This document shows positions 28,266 to 37,006 of a DNA stretch of 64,000 nt, one piece after another (the stretch's first letter is position 1; each line of letters opens with the position of its first letter). Both the position numbers and the translations under genes were made by a program. The notes below the pieces were generated by a model. The model saw nothing but the letters and a program-made list of their open reading frames with translations, ran no database searches and was not told where the DNA came from. Source of the DNA: Pseudomonas sp. GM79 (GTDB lineage: Bacteria; Pseudomonadota; Gammaproteobacteria; Pseudomonadales; Pseudomonadaceae); the NCBI RefSeq assembly GCF_000282495.1, contig NZ_AKJE01000066.1:1-64000 (forward strand), given 5' to 3'.

Positions 28266-29603
28266 CTAACTCAAGCTGACATCGCGCATTAACAACCCAA
28301 AGCGCAAATCCACCGCGTCCGGTATTGGTAAATACACCGTGTGCCCATCCCCCGGCGCCACTTCAATGGCCTCGCCTTTGACGTTCTGCAACTGATGCAA
28401 GTCGAAGTGGAAATTACCCTTGGGCGTCATCAGTTCCATGTGATCGCCCAGACCAAAGCGATTCTTTACCCGCACCTCGGCCAGCCGATCCCGGCGTTCG
28501 CCAGTTAGCTCGCCCACGAACTGCTGACGCTCTGAAACCGAGCTGCCGTTCTGGTAATTCTGATATTCGTCATGCACATGTCGACGCAGAAAACCTTCGG
28601 TATAGCCACGTTGGGCCAGGGATTCCAGGTCGGTCATCAAGCTGCGATCAAACGCTCGGCCAGCCACCGCATCATCGATTGCGCGGCGATACACCTGGGT
28701 GGTGCGCGCGCAATAGAAGTGCGATTTGGTCCGGCCTTCGATCTTCAATGAATGCACGCCCATCTGCGTCAGGCGCTCGACATGCTGCACGGCGCGCAGG
28801 TCCTTGGCGTTCATGATGTAGGTGCCGTGTTCATCCTCGAATGCCGGCATCAGTTCGTCAGGGCGATTGGCTTCTTGTAGCAGGAACACTTGATCGGTCG
28901 GCGCGCCGATGCCCAGGGTCGGTTCGGGACGGAACTGCTGAACGATTTCGCCCAGCTGATTTTCGCTGGCCGGTGTCGCCGAGTATTTCCAGCGACAGGC
29001 GTTGGTGCAACTGCCCTGATTGGCGTCGCGCTTGTTCATATAGCCCGACAACAGACAGCGCCCGGAATAGGCCATGCACAACGCGCCGTGGACGAACACT
29101 TCCAGCTCCATCGCCGGGACCTGCTGGCGGATTTCTGCGATCTCTTCCAGCGACAGTTCGCGGGACAGGATGATCCGGCTCAAGCCCTGTTGCTGCCAGA
29201 ACTCGACGCTGGCCCAGTTCACCGTGTTGGCCTGCACTGACAAGTGGATCGGCATCTGCGGGAAGTGCCGGCGCACCAGCATGATCAGGCCCGGGTCGGA
29301 CATGATCAGCGCGTCCGGCGCCATGGCGATCACCGGTTCCAGGTCTTTCAAGAATGTTTTGAGCTTGGCGTTGTGCGGGGCGATGTTCACCACCACATAG
29401 AAACGCTTGCCCTGGGCCTGGGCCTCGGCGATGCCGAGCGCGAGGTTGGCGTGATCGAATTCGTTGTTGCGCACCCGCAGGCTGTAGCGCGGCTGGCCGG
29501 CGTACACCGCGTCGGCGCCATAGGCGAAGGCATAACGCATGTTTTTCAGGGTGCCGGCGGGGGCGAGCAGTTCCGGGGGCGTGAGCGTTATGGTGCTGGT
29601 CAT
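28266..29603 (-). CDS. trhP: Peptidase U32 family, tRNA hydroxylation protein TrhP (YegQ)
   Basis: A 445-residue U32 family protein. E. coli YegQ/TrhP is needed for prephenate-dependent 5-hydroxylation of wobble uridine (ho5U) in tRNAs, despite the peptidase name. Recognisable blocks are ELLAPAGTLKNMRYAFAYGA, the U32 signature around ELEVFVHGALCMAYSGRCLLS, and the cysteine cluster that continues as NQGSCTNACRW, which probably binds an iron-sulfur cluster. The short C-terminal RNA-binding-like domain (VRVKNRFGLGDHMELMTPKG) marks the TrhP/RlhA group. The ATG at 29603 is chosen since MTSTITLTPPELLAPAG is the usual opening; an in-frame start at 29630 is less likely. It stands alone, convergent with lolE. 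Confidence 0.88.
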   Translation of the reverse strand: MTSTITLTPPELLAPAGTLKNMRYAFAYGADAVYAGQPRYSLRVRNNEFDHANLALGIAEAQAQGKRFYVVVNIAPHNAKLKTFLKDLEPVIAMAPDALIMSDPGLIMLVRRHFPQMPIHLSVQANTVNWASVEFWQQQGLSRIILSRELSLEEIAEIRQQVPAMELEVFVHGALCMAYSGRCLLSGYMNKRDANQGSCTNACRWKYSATPASENQLGEIVQQFRPEPTLGIGAPTDQVFLLQEANRPDELMPAFEDEHGTYIMNAKDLRAVQHVERLTQMGVHSLKIEGRTKSHFYCARTTQVYRRAIDDAVAGRAFDRSLMTDLESLAQRGYTEGFLRRHVHDEYQNYQNGSSVSERQQFVGELTGERRDRLAEVRVKNRFGLGDHMELMTPKGNFHFDLHQLQNVKGEAIEVAPGDGHTVYLPIPDAVDLRFGLLMRDVSLS

Positions 29604-29765
29604 GGCAGTGTCGATCGCAAAAGCCGGCAAGGGTAAGCGGCTTGCCCGCGGGGTTTATTGATCTGGATCTATGCTTGATGAAAAACGGATGGCACTCGCG
29701 CGAGCCGTGGCGGACTAAACATCAAGACGCGCGTTGGCGCCCCTGTGCACTGACATGGATTGGAC

Positions 29766-30827
29766 ATGAACGAAACGAAGCTGCAAAACACCTCGCTGAT
29801 GGTCTTGCTGACGCTGGTGAGCATCGCCTTCATCTGGATTCTGCTGCCGTTTTACGGCGCGGTGTTCTGGGCAGTCATTCTCGGTATTCTGTTTGCGCCG
29901 TTGCAGCATCAGCTGCAACGCAAGTTCGGCTGGCCCCGCAATCTCACGGCCCTGTGCACCTTGATTCTCTGTGTGCTGATCGCGATCTTGCCGGTGATCA
30001 CCATCAGTACCTTGCTGGTTCAAGAAGGCGCGGCGCTCTACAACAGAATCGAAAGCGGTGAATTGGACATTGCCGGGTATGTGTCGCAGTTCAAGCAAAG
30101 CCTGCCGCCGTACATTCAGTACTTGCTTGATCGTTTCGGCATGGGCGAGCTGAGCGGGCTACGGGAAAAAATCATCAAGAGCACGATGCAAGGCAGCCAG
30201 TTTGTCGCGACCAAGGCGTTCAGTTTTGGGCAGGGGACTTTTCAATTCGTGGTGAGTTTTTTCGTCATGCTGTACTTGCTGTTTTTCTTCCTGCGAGACG
30301 GGTCCGAACTGGCGCGCAAAGTACGCGCGGCGATACCCCTGGAAGATACCCAGAAGCGCCGTTTGCAACTCAAGTTCAATCGCGTGGTGCGGGCCACGGT
30401 GAAGGGCAACGTGGTGGTGGCGATCACGCAAGGGGCATTGGGTGGTTTTATTTTCTGGTTTCTGGACATCCCGAGCGTGCTGCTCTGGGCGGTGTTGATG
30501 GCGTTTCTGTCGCTGTTGCCGGCGGTGGGCGCGGGGATCGTCTGGATACCGGTGGCGGCATATTTCCTGTTCAGCGGAGCGATGTGGCAGGCCACGGTGC
30601 TCATCTTGTTCGGCGTGTTCGTGATCGGCCTGGTGGACAACGTTCTGCGACCGATCCTGGTGGGCAAGGACACTAAAATGCCGGACTACCTGATCCTCAT
30701 CTCGACCCTGGGTGGCCTGGCGCTTTTTGGCCTGAACGGTTTTGTCATCGGGCCGTTGATCGCGGCGTTGTTCGTGTCGAGCTGGGCGATTTTCATCGAT
30801 TCCAAGCCCAAGGTTCAGCTGCCTTAA
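29766..30827 (+). CDS. AI-2E family transporter (PerM-like permease)
   Basis: A 353-residue membrane protein of the AI-2E/PerM family with about seven to eight helices (SLMVLLTLVSIAFIWILLPFY at the start; paired helices near 60-80, 150-170, 205-300). Between helices 2 and 3 is the long soluble segment (ESGELDIAGYVSQFKQSLPPYIQ). The family motif near the C-terminus (GLVDNVLRPILVGKDTKMPDY, partly quoted) is present. Members are linked to AI-2 export or Na+/H+ antiport, and the substrate here is unknown. The ATG at 29766 is used; a TTG six nt earlier is possible. It overlaps by 4 nt the end of a convergent small gene. Confidence 0.85.
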   Translation: MNETKLQNTSLMVLLTLVSIAFIWILLPFYGAVFWAVILGILFAPLQHQLQRKFGWPRNLTALCTLILCVLIAILPVITISTLLVQEGAALYNRIESGELDIAGYVSQFKQSLPPYIQYLLDRFGMGELSGLREKIIKSTMQGSQFVATKAFSFGQGTFQFVVSFFVMLYLLFFFLRDGSELARKVRAAIPLEDTQKRRLQLKFNRVVRATVKGNVVVAITQGALGGFIFWFLDIPSVLLWAVLMAFLSLLPAVGAGIVWIPVAAYFLFSGAMWQATVLILFGVFVIGLVDNVLRPILVGKDTKMPDYLILISTLGGLALFGLNGFVIGPLIAALFVSSWAIFIDSKPKVQLP

Positions 30828-31006
30828 GCGCTGAGCTGGCCTGAGTCGATACGTTGCGACAGGGCTTGGGCGGCGGGAAGCGAGGTGAGCGGGCCGCTGA
30901 TCGGTTCGCCGTCCTGCACCAGATACCAACAGGCAAGCAATCCTCGCGCTCTGAGTTGTGCGGGAACGGCGCTGCCGATAACGGACATGATCTGAATCTG
31001 GGCCAT
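30824..31006 (-). CDS. Small Pseudomonas protein, unknown function
   Basis: A 60-residue protein (MAQIQIMSVIGSAVPAQLR...) with a strong ribosome site, TGGAGG 5 nt before the ATG at 31006. The sequence WYLVQDGEPISGPLTSLPAAQAL has the look of a small beta-hairpin/helix domain that occurs in short proteins of this genus. It overlaps the 3' end of the convergent AI-2E gene by 4 nt. No signal peptide, membrane segment or metal motif is seen. Function unknown. Confidence 0.65.
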   Translation of the reverse strand: MAQIQIMSVIGSAVPAQLRARGLLACWYLVQDGEPISGPLTSLPAAQALSQRIDSGQLSA

Positions 31007-31106
31007 AAGTACCTCCATTAATCTATGGAGCTACCTTACGGATCGGACGCTTGAACGGACAATCAACGCTTTCGATAGTCGTCATTGATGCCAATGAGTT
31101 CTGCGG

Positions 31107-31301
31107 TCAATCCACCACTAGATCGAGCATATGCACCACTTCCTGCTCATTGAGCAGGCCTTTGCGCACCAGGTTTTCTGCCAGCAGCGAAAGAAATTTT
31201 GCGCTGCGATGGCCTTCCAGGTGTTTGAGTTCGGTCAGTGCGTTGTACACCTTGCCGGAAGTGCACAAGCCGACAATGCGATGCGGGTTTTGTGTGGGCA
31301 T
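31107..31301 (-). CDS. Small conserved protein, unknown function
   Basis: A 64-residue, mostly helical protein (MPTQNPHRIVGLCTSGKVYN...) with an AAGGACGACC-type ribosome site. The body (ALTELKHLEGHRSAKFLSLL then ENLVRKGLLNEQEVVHML) looks like a short helical bundle with one N-terminal Cys. Codon usage is like the surrounding genes. It sits about 100 nt upstream of the preceding small gene on the same strand and could be co-transcribed. I recognise no named domain. Confidence 0.65.
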   Translation of the reverse strand: MPTQNPHRIVGLCTSGKVYNALTELKHLEGHRSAKFLSLLAENLVRKGLLNEQEVVHMLDLVVD

Positions 31302-31453
31302 GAAGGTCGTCCTTGTTTTTATCAACCTGTTGTTTACGGACAGATCCAAGCTTGCGGATCGGACATGACATAAATATGACCAACTTTACCTGCCGGTACT
31401 GTCCCGACAGCGACCTTGACGAGATTTATTCAGACTTCGTCCGGCCAGTGGTC

Positions 31454-31485
31454 ACAAAAAAGGCCCCGCTTTTAAAGCGGGGCCT
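31454..31485 (-). terminator. Terminator of the PVYV-repeat protein gene
   Basis: A perfect 12-bp stem (AGGCCCCGCTTT/AAAGCGGGGCCT, 1-nt centre) is preceded on the plus strand by CACAAAAAA, giving stem plus U-tract on the minus strand 10 nt after the gene at 31496. Confidence 0.9.
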
Positions 31486-31495
31486 GATGAACGTG

Positions 31496-31870
31496 TTACC
31501 AGCGGTCGCCACGATAATAACCATGGGGAGGGCCGTAATAGCCGCGTGGTGGACCATACCCGCGTGGCGGACCGTAATAGATCGGTGCCGGGCGGTAGTA
31601 CATCGGTTGTTGAACATAGACCGGCGCCGGTTGGTAATAAACAGGCGGTGGCTGCACGTACACCGGTTGTGGCTGAACGTAGACCGGTTGCTCCACATAC
31701 ACTGGACGGTCGCGGCTGATTATTGCTGAGCCAATGATTGCCGAGCCGACGATCGCACCAAACACAGCCGGACCTTCCCAGCCGCCATGACCATGACCAC
31801 CTGCTTCTGCCTGCCCTGCGATAGCAAGAGCACCGATCAGCAAGGCTACTGTGGGAATTTTACGGATCAT
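31496..31870 (-). CDS. Exported Pro/Tyr-rich repeat protein
   Basis: A 124-residue protein with a signal peptide (cleavage after about residue 23, GQAEA). The mature protein begins GGHGHGG and has a short Gly/Ala/Ile stretch (GAIVGSAIIGSAIIS) like a glycine-zipper hairpin. The second half is made of (P)VYVQ/QPxPVYYQP repeats and ends in YGPPRGYYGPP-type repeats with Arg and Trp at the tail. Such low-complexity, tyrosine-rich tails occur in envelope proteins of many gamma-proteobacteria, with no known activity. The gene has its own terminator at 31454. A structural or adhesive envelope role is a guess. Confidence 0.75.
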   Translation of the reverse strand: MIRKIPTVALLIGALAIAGQAEAGGHGHGGWEGPAVFGAIVGSAIIGSAIISRDRPVYVEQPVYVQPQPVYVQPPPVYYQPAPVYVQQPMYYRPAPIYYGPPRGYGPPRGYYGPPHGYYRGDRW

Positions 31871-32108
31871 GATAAGTCCTCGTTCTTCGACCCGGCGCTC
31901 GCGTCTGCAATAGACACAAGTTGTCGCGGGGATACTTCTAAGACAGCATTTTTTTGAAAATCAGCACAGCCGTTGGGTAAATTTTGTGTAAGGTCTGTAC
32001 CGGCTTCTTTACGGCTGTGTGCCAAGTGCAGACTGGCTTTTATGATCAATCAGAACCGGTGAAGTGGCTAATCCCGTCCATCCGAAAGTGCTATTGAAGG
32101 AGATTCCA

Positions 32109-32927
32109 ATGCAGATGAACCCCAACAGAGACACTCAGCTGTGCATGTCGCTCTCGGGGCGCCCCGGCAATTTCGGCCTGCGGTTTCATAACCATCTGTA
32201 CGAACAACTGGGCCTGAATTTTTACTACAAAGCCTTCAGCAGCCAGGACTTGCCGGGCGCCGTGGGCGGCATCCGCGCCTTGGGCATCCGGGGGTGCGGG
32301 GTGTCGATGCCGTTCAAGGAAGCTTGTATTGCGTTGGTCGATGAGCTGGATGCATCGGCTGAGGCCATCCAATCGATCAACACTATCGTCAACACCAACG
32401 GTCACCTCAAGGCCTACAACACCGATTACATTGCCATCGCCCAGTTGCTTGAAACCCATCAGGTGCCCAAGGATTCGACCTTTGCCCTGCGTGGCAGTGG
32501 CGGCATGGCCAAGGCTGTGGCCAGTGCCTTGCGCGATGGCGGCTACAAAAACGGCCTGATCGTGGCTCGTAACGAGCGTGCCGGACGTGCCTTGGCTGAA
32601 TCGTTGGGTTATCACTGGCAGGCGGAGTTGGGCGCTCAACGCCCACAGATGCTGATCAACGTCACGCCCATCGGCATGACCGGCGGGCCGGAGGCCGATC
32701 AACTGGCGTTTGAGCCTGACGCTATCGCTGCGGCGGAAACTGTCTTCGATGTGGTGGCGATCCCCTCGGAAACACCGCTGATCGTGCGCGGTCGTGCCGA
32801 AGGCAAGCGGGTGATCACCGGGCTGGAAGTGATTGCGATCCAGGCACTGGAACAGTTCGTGTTGTACACCGGCGTGCGGCCGACCGATGAGCAGTTCCAG
32901 CAAGCCGTGGCGTTTGCCCGCAGCTGA
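32109..32927 (+). CDS. Shikimate 5-dehydrogenase-like protein (HI0607/SdhL type)
   Basis: A 272-residue member of the shikimate dehydrogenase superfamily. The catalytic K70 (GVSMPFKEAC) and D106 (YNTDYIAI) are present. The opening CMSLSGRPGNFGLRFHN and the NAD(P) motif LRGSGGMAKAVASA are those of the HI0607-like branch, which has low shikimate activity in H. influenzae. It is thus probably not the housekeeping AroE. The ATG at 32109 follows GAAGGAGATTCCA; an earlier in-frame GTG at about 32064 has no ribosome site. It stands alone, followed by REPINs. Its physiological substrate is unknown. Confidence 0.85.
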   Translation: MQMNPNRDTQLCMSLSGRPGNFGLRFHNHLYEQLGLNFYYKAFSSQDLPGAVGGIRALGIRGCGVSMPFKEACIALVDELDASAEAIQSINTIVNTNGHLKAYNTDYIAIAQLLETHQVPKDSTFALRGSGGMAKAVASALRDGGYKNGLIVARNERAGRALAESLGYHWQAELGAQRPQMLINVTPIGMTGGPEADQLAFEPDAIAAAETVFDVVAIPSETPLIVRGRAEGKRVITGLEVIAIQALEQFVLYTGVRPTDEQFQQAVAFARS

Positions 32928-32961
32928 TCATTCCCAAATATTCGTTGGATGTCCCGGCCCT

Positions 32962-33045
32962 TTCGCGAGCAAGCCCGCTCCCACACTTGACCGCATTAGT
33001 CTGAATCAAATTGGTCGCCTGTGGGAGCGGGCTTGCTCGCGAAGG
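32962..33045. repeat. REPIN (GTGGGAGCGGGCTTGCTCGCGAA type)
   Basis: Inverted arms at 32962-32985 and 33020-33045, nearly exact complements, with a 34-nt spacer, downstream of the SdhL-type gene. Confidence 0.9.
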
Positions 33046-33104
33046 TGGAGTCACATCCTGCCGCAATGCGACTGGCGGATCGCTGCCCGAGGATCAGCGC
33101 TGAA

Positions 33105-33129
33105 CCTGTGGGAGCGAGCCTGCTCGCAA
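33105..33129. repeat. Single degenerate REP arm
   Basis: CCTGTGGGAGCGAGCCTGCTCGCAA resembles a GTGGGAGCGGGCTTGCTCGCGAA arm with three changes. It follows the REPIN at 32962. Confidence 0.6.
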
Positions 33130-33243
33130 TTGCCGCGGCCCGGTCTCCTGCCAATCCCCATTCCCTTGCCCGCGAATATCCCCGCCTATACTGGCCACCA
33201 GCAAGCGAAGACTTGCTTTCCAGCCACCGTGACCGAGGTTTTC

Positions 33244-33762
33244 ATGCATCCCGCCATTCTCAACCTGGATCAGGCCGAACTTTTACCGCTGCCCGAAGAG
33301 TTTGCTCCCACTGGAGACGCTGCCGGCCGCTATCAGCAACGCCTGGCCCGCATCGGCCAGCAACTGGGCGCGCAAAAGCTGGGTTATCGGTTGTATGCCC
33401 TTGAGCCAGGCATGCGTGGCAGTCCTTTTCATAACCATCGGGTCAATGAGGAGATGTTCTACATCGTGGCCGGGGAGGGGGAGATTCGCCTGGGTGCCGA
33501 ACGCTTTCCGATCCGCGCTGGTGATGTGATTGCCTGCCCGGCGGGTGGTCCTGAAGCCGCGCACCAGATCATCAACACCAGCAACGGCGAATTGCGCTAT
33601 CTGGCGGTCAGCAGTCAGCAATCACCGGACATTTGCGAATACCCGGATTCCGGCAAATACGTGGTGATGGACGACTTCAAGGTCGATGCCCAGGGCAATG
33701 CTTCAGGCTTCGTCGCCGTCGCCAGGCAGGCCGATGGCGTGGATTATTGGGATGGGGAGTAG
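33244..33762 (+). CDS. Cupin domain protein
   Basis: A 172-residue single-cupin protein. Motif 1 is complete, HNHRVNEEMFYIVAGEGEIRLG (His, His, Glu metal ligands, residues about 60-67), and motif 2 is GDVIACPAGGPEAAHQIIN with the fourth His. It therefore likely binds a divalent metal. Upstream residues form a helical cap (LLPLPEEFAP, YQQRLARIGQQL). Cupins of this layout occur as isomerases, dioxygenases and storage proteins, so the reaction is not assignable. The ATG at 33244 lies after CCGAGGTTTTC. REP elements lie on both sides. Confidence 0.85.
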   Translation: MHPAILNLDQAELLPLPEEFAPTGDAAGRYQQRLARIGQQLGAQKLGYRLYALEPGMRGSPFHNHRVNEEMFYIVAGEGEIRLGAERFPIRAGDVIACPAGGPEAAHQIINTSNGELRYLAVSSQQSPDICEYPDSGKYVVMDDFKVDAQGNASGFVAVARQADGVDYWDGE

Positions 33763-33816
33763 CCTCATCGGTGGGAGCAGCTGTATTAATTACTCTTGTG
33801 ATCACTGAAGATCCAA

Positions 33817-33906
33817 TGTGGGAGCGGGCTTGCTCGCGAAAGCGGTCTGTCAGTCATATTGATGCAAGATATGCCGCCGCCTTCGCGAGCAAGCCCGCTC
33901 CCACAT
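33817..33906. repeat. REPIN (GTGGGAGCGGGCTTGCTCGCGAA type)
   Basis: Two inverted 25-nt arms separated by about 40 nt lie between the convergent cupin and yceH genes. Confidence 0.9.
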
Positions 33907-33925
33907 TCAGAATGTCGCGACCAGT

Positions 33926-34573
33926 CTATTCGAGGCGTGCCAAGCGCTCTTCCAGCGCCGCAATCCGCGCTTCAAGCTCTTCGATTCGCTCAACCGACAC
34001 ACCACCACTGGCGCCACGCTCCACAGGATTTTGCCGGGCAGCCAGGATCACTTCGATATCCGCCGGATCGCCCAGTGCATGCATGTAACGGTCTTCGCGC
34101 TGGCCGGCCTGGCGCGGGATCAACAGCGCCAGACCCCTGGCGATCAAGCGCTCCAGTTGATGCACCACCTGCTCGGCATCTTCGAAGTCATGCATGCGGC
34201 CGCTGCGGGTCAGCAGTTCGTTGACCGTCTGCGGGCCGCGCAGAAATAACAGCCCCGTCAGAATCACCTGCGCCGGCACCAGTTCCAGCGCCTTGTCGAC
34301 CCGATGTTCCCAACGGTCAGCACGGCTGCCCATTACCAGTCGGGTGAAACCACGACCTTCCAGAACGCGCAGGCTCTGGCCGACCTGGCCCTGGCTGAGG
34401 TTCATTACCGGTTCGCGGCTGGTTTTCTGGTTGCAGGCAATCACCAGCGCATTAAGCGTCAGCGGATAGGTTTCCGGGCTGGTGGCCTGTTTCTCGATCA
34501 ACGAGCCCAGAATGCGGATTTCCGTGCTGTTGAGCCGCGGTTCGTCGGAGGTCGTTTCTTGCTCAGTGCTCAT
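33926..34573 (-). CDS. YceH family protein (DUF480)
   Basis: A 215-residue protein of the DUF480/YceH family, built of two winged-helix domains. Characteristic stretches are [20 protein letters not shown] at the N-terminus, [18 protein letters not shown], and [19 protein letters not shown] in the second domain. The C-terminus forms a short coiled coil ([22 protein letters not shown], heptad-like). YceH may bind DNA, but no target is known. The ATG at 34573 is followed by an acidic start ([10 protein letters not shown]). Single gene, upstream of a divergent DUF1993 gene. Confidence 0.88.
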   Translation of the reverse strand: MSTEQETTSDEPRLNSTEIRILGSLIEKQATSPETYPLTLNALVIACNQKTSREPVMNLSQGQVGQSLRVLEGRGFTRLVMGSRADRWEHRVDKALELVPAQVILTGLLFLRGPQTVNELLTRSGRMHDFEDAEQVVHQLERLIARGLALLIPRQAGQREDRYMHALGDPADIEVILAARQNPVERGASGGVSVERIEELEARIAALEERLARLE

Positions 34574-34713
34574 CGCGCTTTTCCCTATGCAGTCGAAGCA
34601 TGCAGTCGAAGCCGCCTAGCCTAATCCTTGCAGGATAAAAGACAAGCCGCAGGGCGGTCGGGCATGGCTATAATCGCTCCACGTTTTTACTCCTGTCACC
34701 ACACGAGACCATC

Positions 34714-35223
34714 ATGACTATTTCCCTGTACGCCGCTTCCGTTCCGGTTTTCCAGCAAATGCTCAATGCCCTGAGCAACAACCTGAGCAAGGCCGAAGCC
34801 CACGCTACCGCGAAAAACATCGACCCGAACGCGTTCCTGCAAGCCCGTCTGTACCCGGACATGTTCCCGCTGGTGCGTCAGGTGCAGATCGCTGTTGATT
34901 TCGCCAAAGGCGTTTCGGCGCGTCTGGCTGAAGTCGAACTGCCGAAATATGACGACACCGAAACCACCTTCGCCGAACTGCAAGCGTTGATCGCCAAGGT
35001 CCTGGCTTTCATCGGCGAGATCAAACCCGAGCAGATCGACGGCAAGGAAGGCATCGAGATCGTTACCCGTCCAGGCACGCCTAAAGAGAAGCGCTTCACT
35101 GGCCAGGCTTACCTGCTGAGCTATGGTTTGCCGCAGTTCTTCTTCCACGTGACCACCGCTTACGCACTGCTGCGTCACAACGGCGTGGAAGTGGGCAAGC
35201 GCGATTACATGGGCGCGTTCTAA
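34714..35223 (+). CDS. DUF1993 family protein
   Basis: A 169-residue protein of DUF1993, a four-helix-bundle DinB-like fold. The start MTISLYAASVPVFQQMLNAL and the FPLVRQVQIAVDFAKG block are characteristic, and the C-terminal FFFHVTTAYALLRHNGVEVG shows the bundle's last helix with an H that could belong to the DinB metal site. The family has no known activity. The gene has a clear promoter gap, an in-frame ATG, and a strong terminator at 35237. It is probably monocistronic. Confidence 0.88.
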   Translation: MTISLYAASVPVFQQMLNALSNNLSKAEAHATAKNIDPNAFLQARLYPDMFPLVRQVQIAVDFAKGVSARLAEVELPKYDDTETTFAELQALIAKVLAFIGEIKPEQIDGKEGIEIVTRPGTPKEKRFTGQAYLLSYGLPQFFFHVTTAYALLRHNGVEVGKRDYMGAF

Positions 35224-35236
35224 ACCGCCCAGATAC

Positions 35237-35275
35237 AAAAAAGCCCGCCAAGGTGTAAGCCTTGGCGGGCTTTTT
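35237..35275 (+). terminator. Terminator of the DUF1993 gene
   Basis: AGCCCGCCAAGG and its exact complement CCTTGGCGGGCT, flanked by A6 and TTTTT, form a bidirectional-looking terminator 14 nt after the stop. Confidence 0.9.
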
Positions 35276-35287
35276 CATTTTGCCTTC

Positions 35288-35431
35288 TGTAGGAGCCAGG
35301 CTTGCCGCGGAACCTGTGGGAGCGGGCTTGCTCGCGAAGACGGAGTGTTAGCCGACATCATCGTTGCCTGATACACCGCTTTCGCGAGCAAGCCCGCTCC
35401 CACATTTCGCCGGCAAGCCTGGCTCCTACAG
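35288..35431. repeat. Nested REPINs: one family inserted in the spacer of another
   Basis: Outer arms TGTAGGAGCCAGGCTTGCCG (35288-35307) and their complement near 35408-35431 belong to the GTAGGAGC family. Between them sits a complete REPIN of the GTGGGAGCGGGCTTGCTCGCGAA family (35313-35405). The order left-outer, inner pair, right-outer indicates that the inner element went into the spacer of the outer one. Confidence 0.85.
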
Positions 35432-35438
35432 GTGCGTT

Positions 35439-36671
35439 TTACGCCAAACGCTGCGCCTTCAGCTCTTCACGCTGGCACGCCGCCGCGGTGAACAGCACGT
35501 CGGTGGAGGAGTTCAGCGCGGTTTCCGCCGAGTCCTGCAACACACCGATGATGAAGCCGACTGCCACCACCTGCATGGCGATTTCGCTCGGGATGCCGAA
35601 CAGGCTGCACGCCAGTGGAATCAGCAACAGCGAACCGCCGGCCACGCCCGAGGCGCCACAGGCGCAGATCGCCGCGACAATGCTGAGCAGGATGGCTGTC
35701 GGAATGTCCACGGCGATGCCCAGGGTATGCACGGCGGCCAGGGTCAACACGGTGATGGTGATCGCAGCGCCGGCCATGTTAATGGTGGCGCCGAGCGGGA
35801 TCGACACCGAGTAAGTGTCTTCGTGCAGGCCCAGGCGCTTGCTCAACTCCAGGTTGACCGGAATATTCGCCGCCGAACTACGGGTGAAGAAGGCGGTGAT
35901 GCCGCTCTCGCGCAGGCAGGTGAGTACCAGCGGATACGGGTTGCGACGCAGCTTCCAGAACACAATGGCCGGGTTCATCACCAGCGCCACGAACAGCATG
36001 CAGCCCAACAACACAGCCAGCAGATGCATGTAACCGATCAAGGCACCGAAACCGGAGGTGGCGAGGGTCGAGGCCACCAGGCCGAAGATCCCCAATGGCG
36101 CAAAGCGAATCACCAGACGCACGATCAAGGTCACGCCATTGGAGAGATCGCCCAGTACTTCGCGCGTCGTCTCGCCGGCATGGCGAATCGCAACGCCCAT
36201 GCCGATCGCCCAAGCCAGAATGCCGATGAAGTTGGCGTTCATCAGCGCACTGACCGGGTTGTCGACCACACTGAGCAACAGACTCTGCAACACTTCGCTG
36301 ATGCCACCCGGTGCGGTCACTGCTACGTCTTGGGTCGACAGCACCAGGCTCGACGGAAACAGCGTACTGGCGATCACCGCCACCACGGCCGCCGCGAAGG
36401 TGCCCAGCAGGTACAGAAACAGAATCGGCCGGATGTGGGTTTCCTGGCCGTGCTTATGGTTGGCAATCGAAGCCATGACCAGCACGAACACCAGAATCGG
36501 CGCGACAGCCTTGAGCGCCGAGACGAACACTTTGCCGATGAAGGCGGTGGACTTGGCCAACTCAGGCGCGAACAGCGCCAGGGTAATCCCGGCGATCAGG
36601 CCGATGATGATTTGCGTGACCAGGCTGCTGTGTTTCAGGCGTTGCAAGAGAGAAGGGGATGAAGCGGTCAT
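35439..36671 (-). CDS. sstT: Serine/threonine:Na+ symporter SstT
   Basis: A 410-residue dicarboxylate/amino acid:cation symporter (DAACS) with about eight helices and two re-entrant hairpins. Diagnostic stretches are the serine-rich hairpin [14 protein letters not shown] and the [16 protein letters not shown] motif (Na+ and substrate site), followed by [16 protein letters not shown]. These match SstT rather than GltP or DctA. The ATG at 36671 is used because [18 protein letters not shown] is the normal start; an earlier in-frame start would add 23 non-family residues. It is divergent from the MFS gene with a 335-nt spacer, in which I see no gene or clear operator. Confidence 0.93.
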   Translation of the reverse strand: MTASSPSLLQRLKHSSLVTQIIIGLIAGITLALFAPELAKSTAFIGKVFVSALKAVAPILVFVLVMASIANHKHGQETHIRPILFLYLLGTFAAAVVAVIASTLFPSSLVLSTQDVAVTAPGGISEVLQSLLLSVVDNPVSALMNANFIGILAWAIGMGVAIRHAGETTREVLGDLSNGVTLIVRLVIRFAPLGIFGLVASTLATSGFGALIGYMHLLAVLLGCMLFVALVMNPAIVFWKLRRNPYPLVLTCLRESGITAFFTRSSAANIPVNLELSKRLGLHEDTYSVSIPLGATINMAGAAITITVLTLAAVHTLGIAVDIPTAILLSIVAAICACGASGVAGGSLLLIPLACSLFGIPSEIAMQVVAVGFIIGVLQDSAETALNSSTDVLFTAAACQREELKAQRLA

Positions 36672-37006
36672 AACGGCATCTCTGATTTTATTAGGGTGCA
36701 GGGTTCCTTGGCTCATGCAGCAAAAAGCCGGGCAGGCCACATGGAGGGAACCGAAAGGGTCGCTACATCAATGCCAGTGAATGGCCGATGAGCAAAGTGT
36801 AAGTACCGCAGGGGCGCGGACTTTATCACAGCGTAGCCGTGATCCTTCAGACCTGTGACGATCTGCCACCCGATTGCTCAACGCGATTTGCAGGTTCGTG
36901 CAACCTCGTCCGGAAACACTCTGTTAAGCTTCGCCATCCTCATTTTCAAGTTCTGCCAGTGAGCCTTCGGGCTGTCGCTGGTGTCGTCGTTTTCCTGGAG
37001 TTCTGC

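Noticed and set aside
32955-33130. Clustered repeats considered as a CRISPR array
   Set aside because: Repeats are inverted REP arms with unequal spacing, and no cas genes are present.
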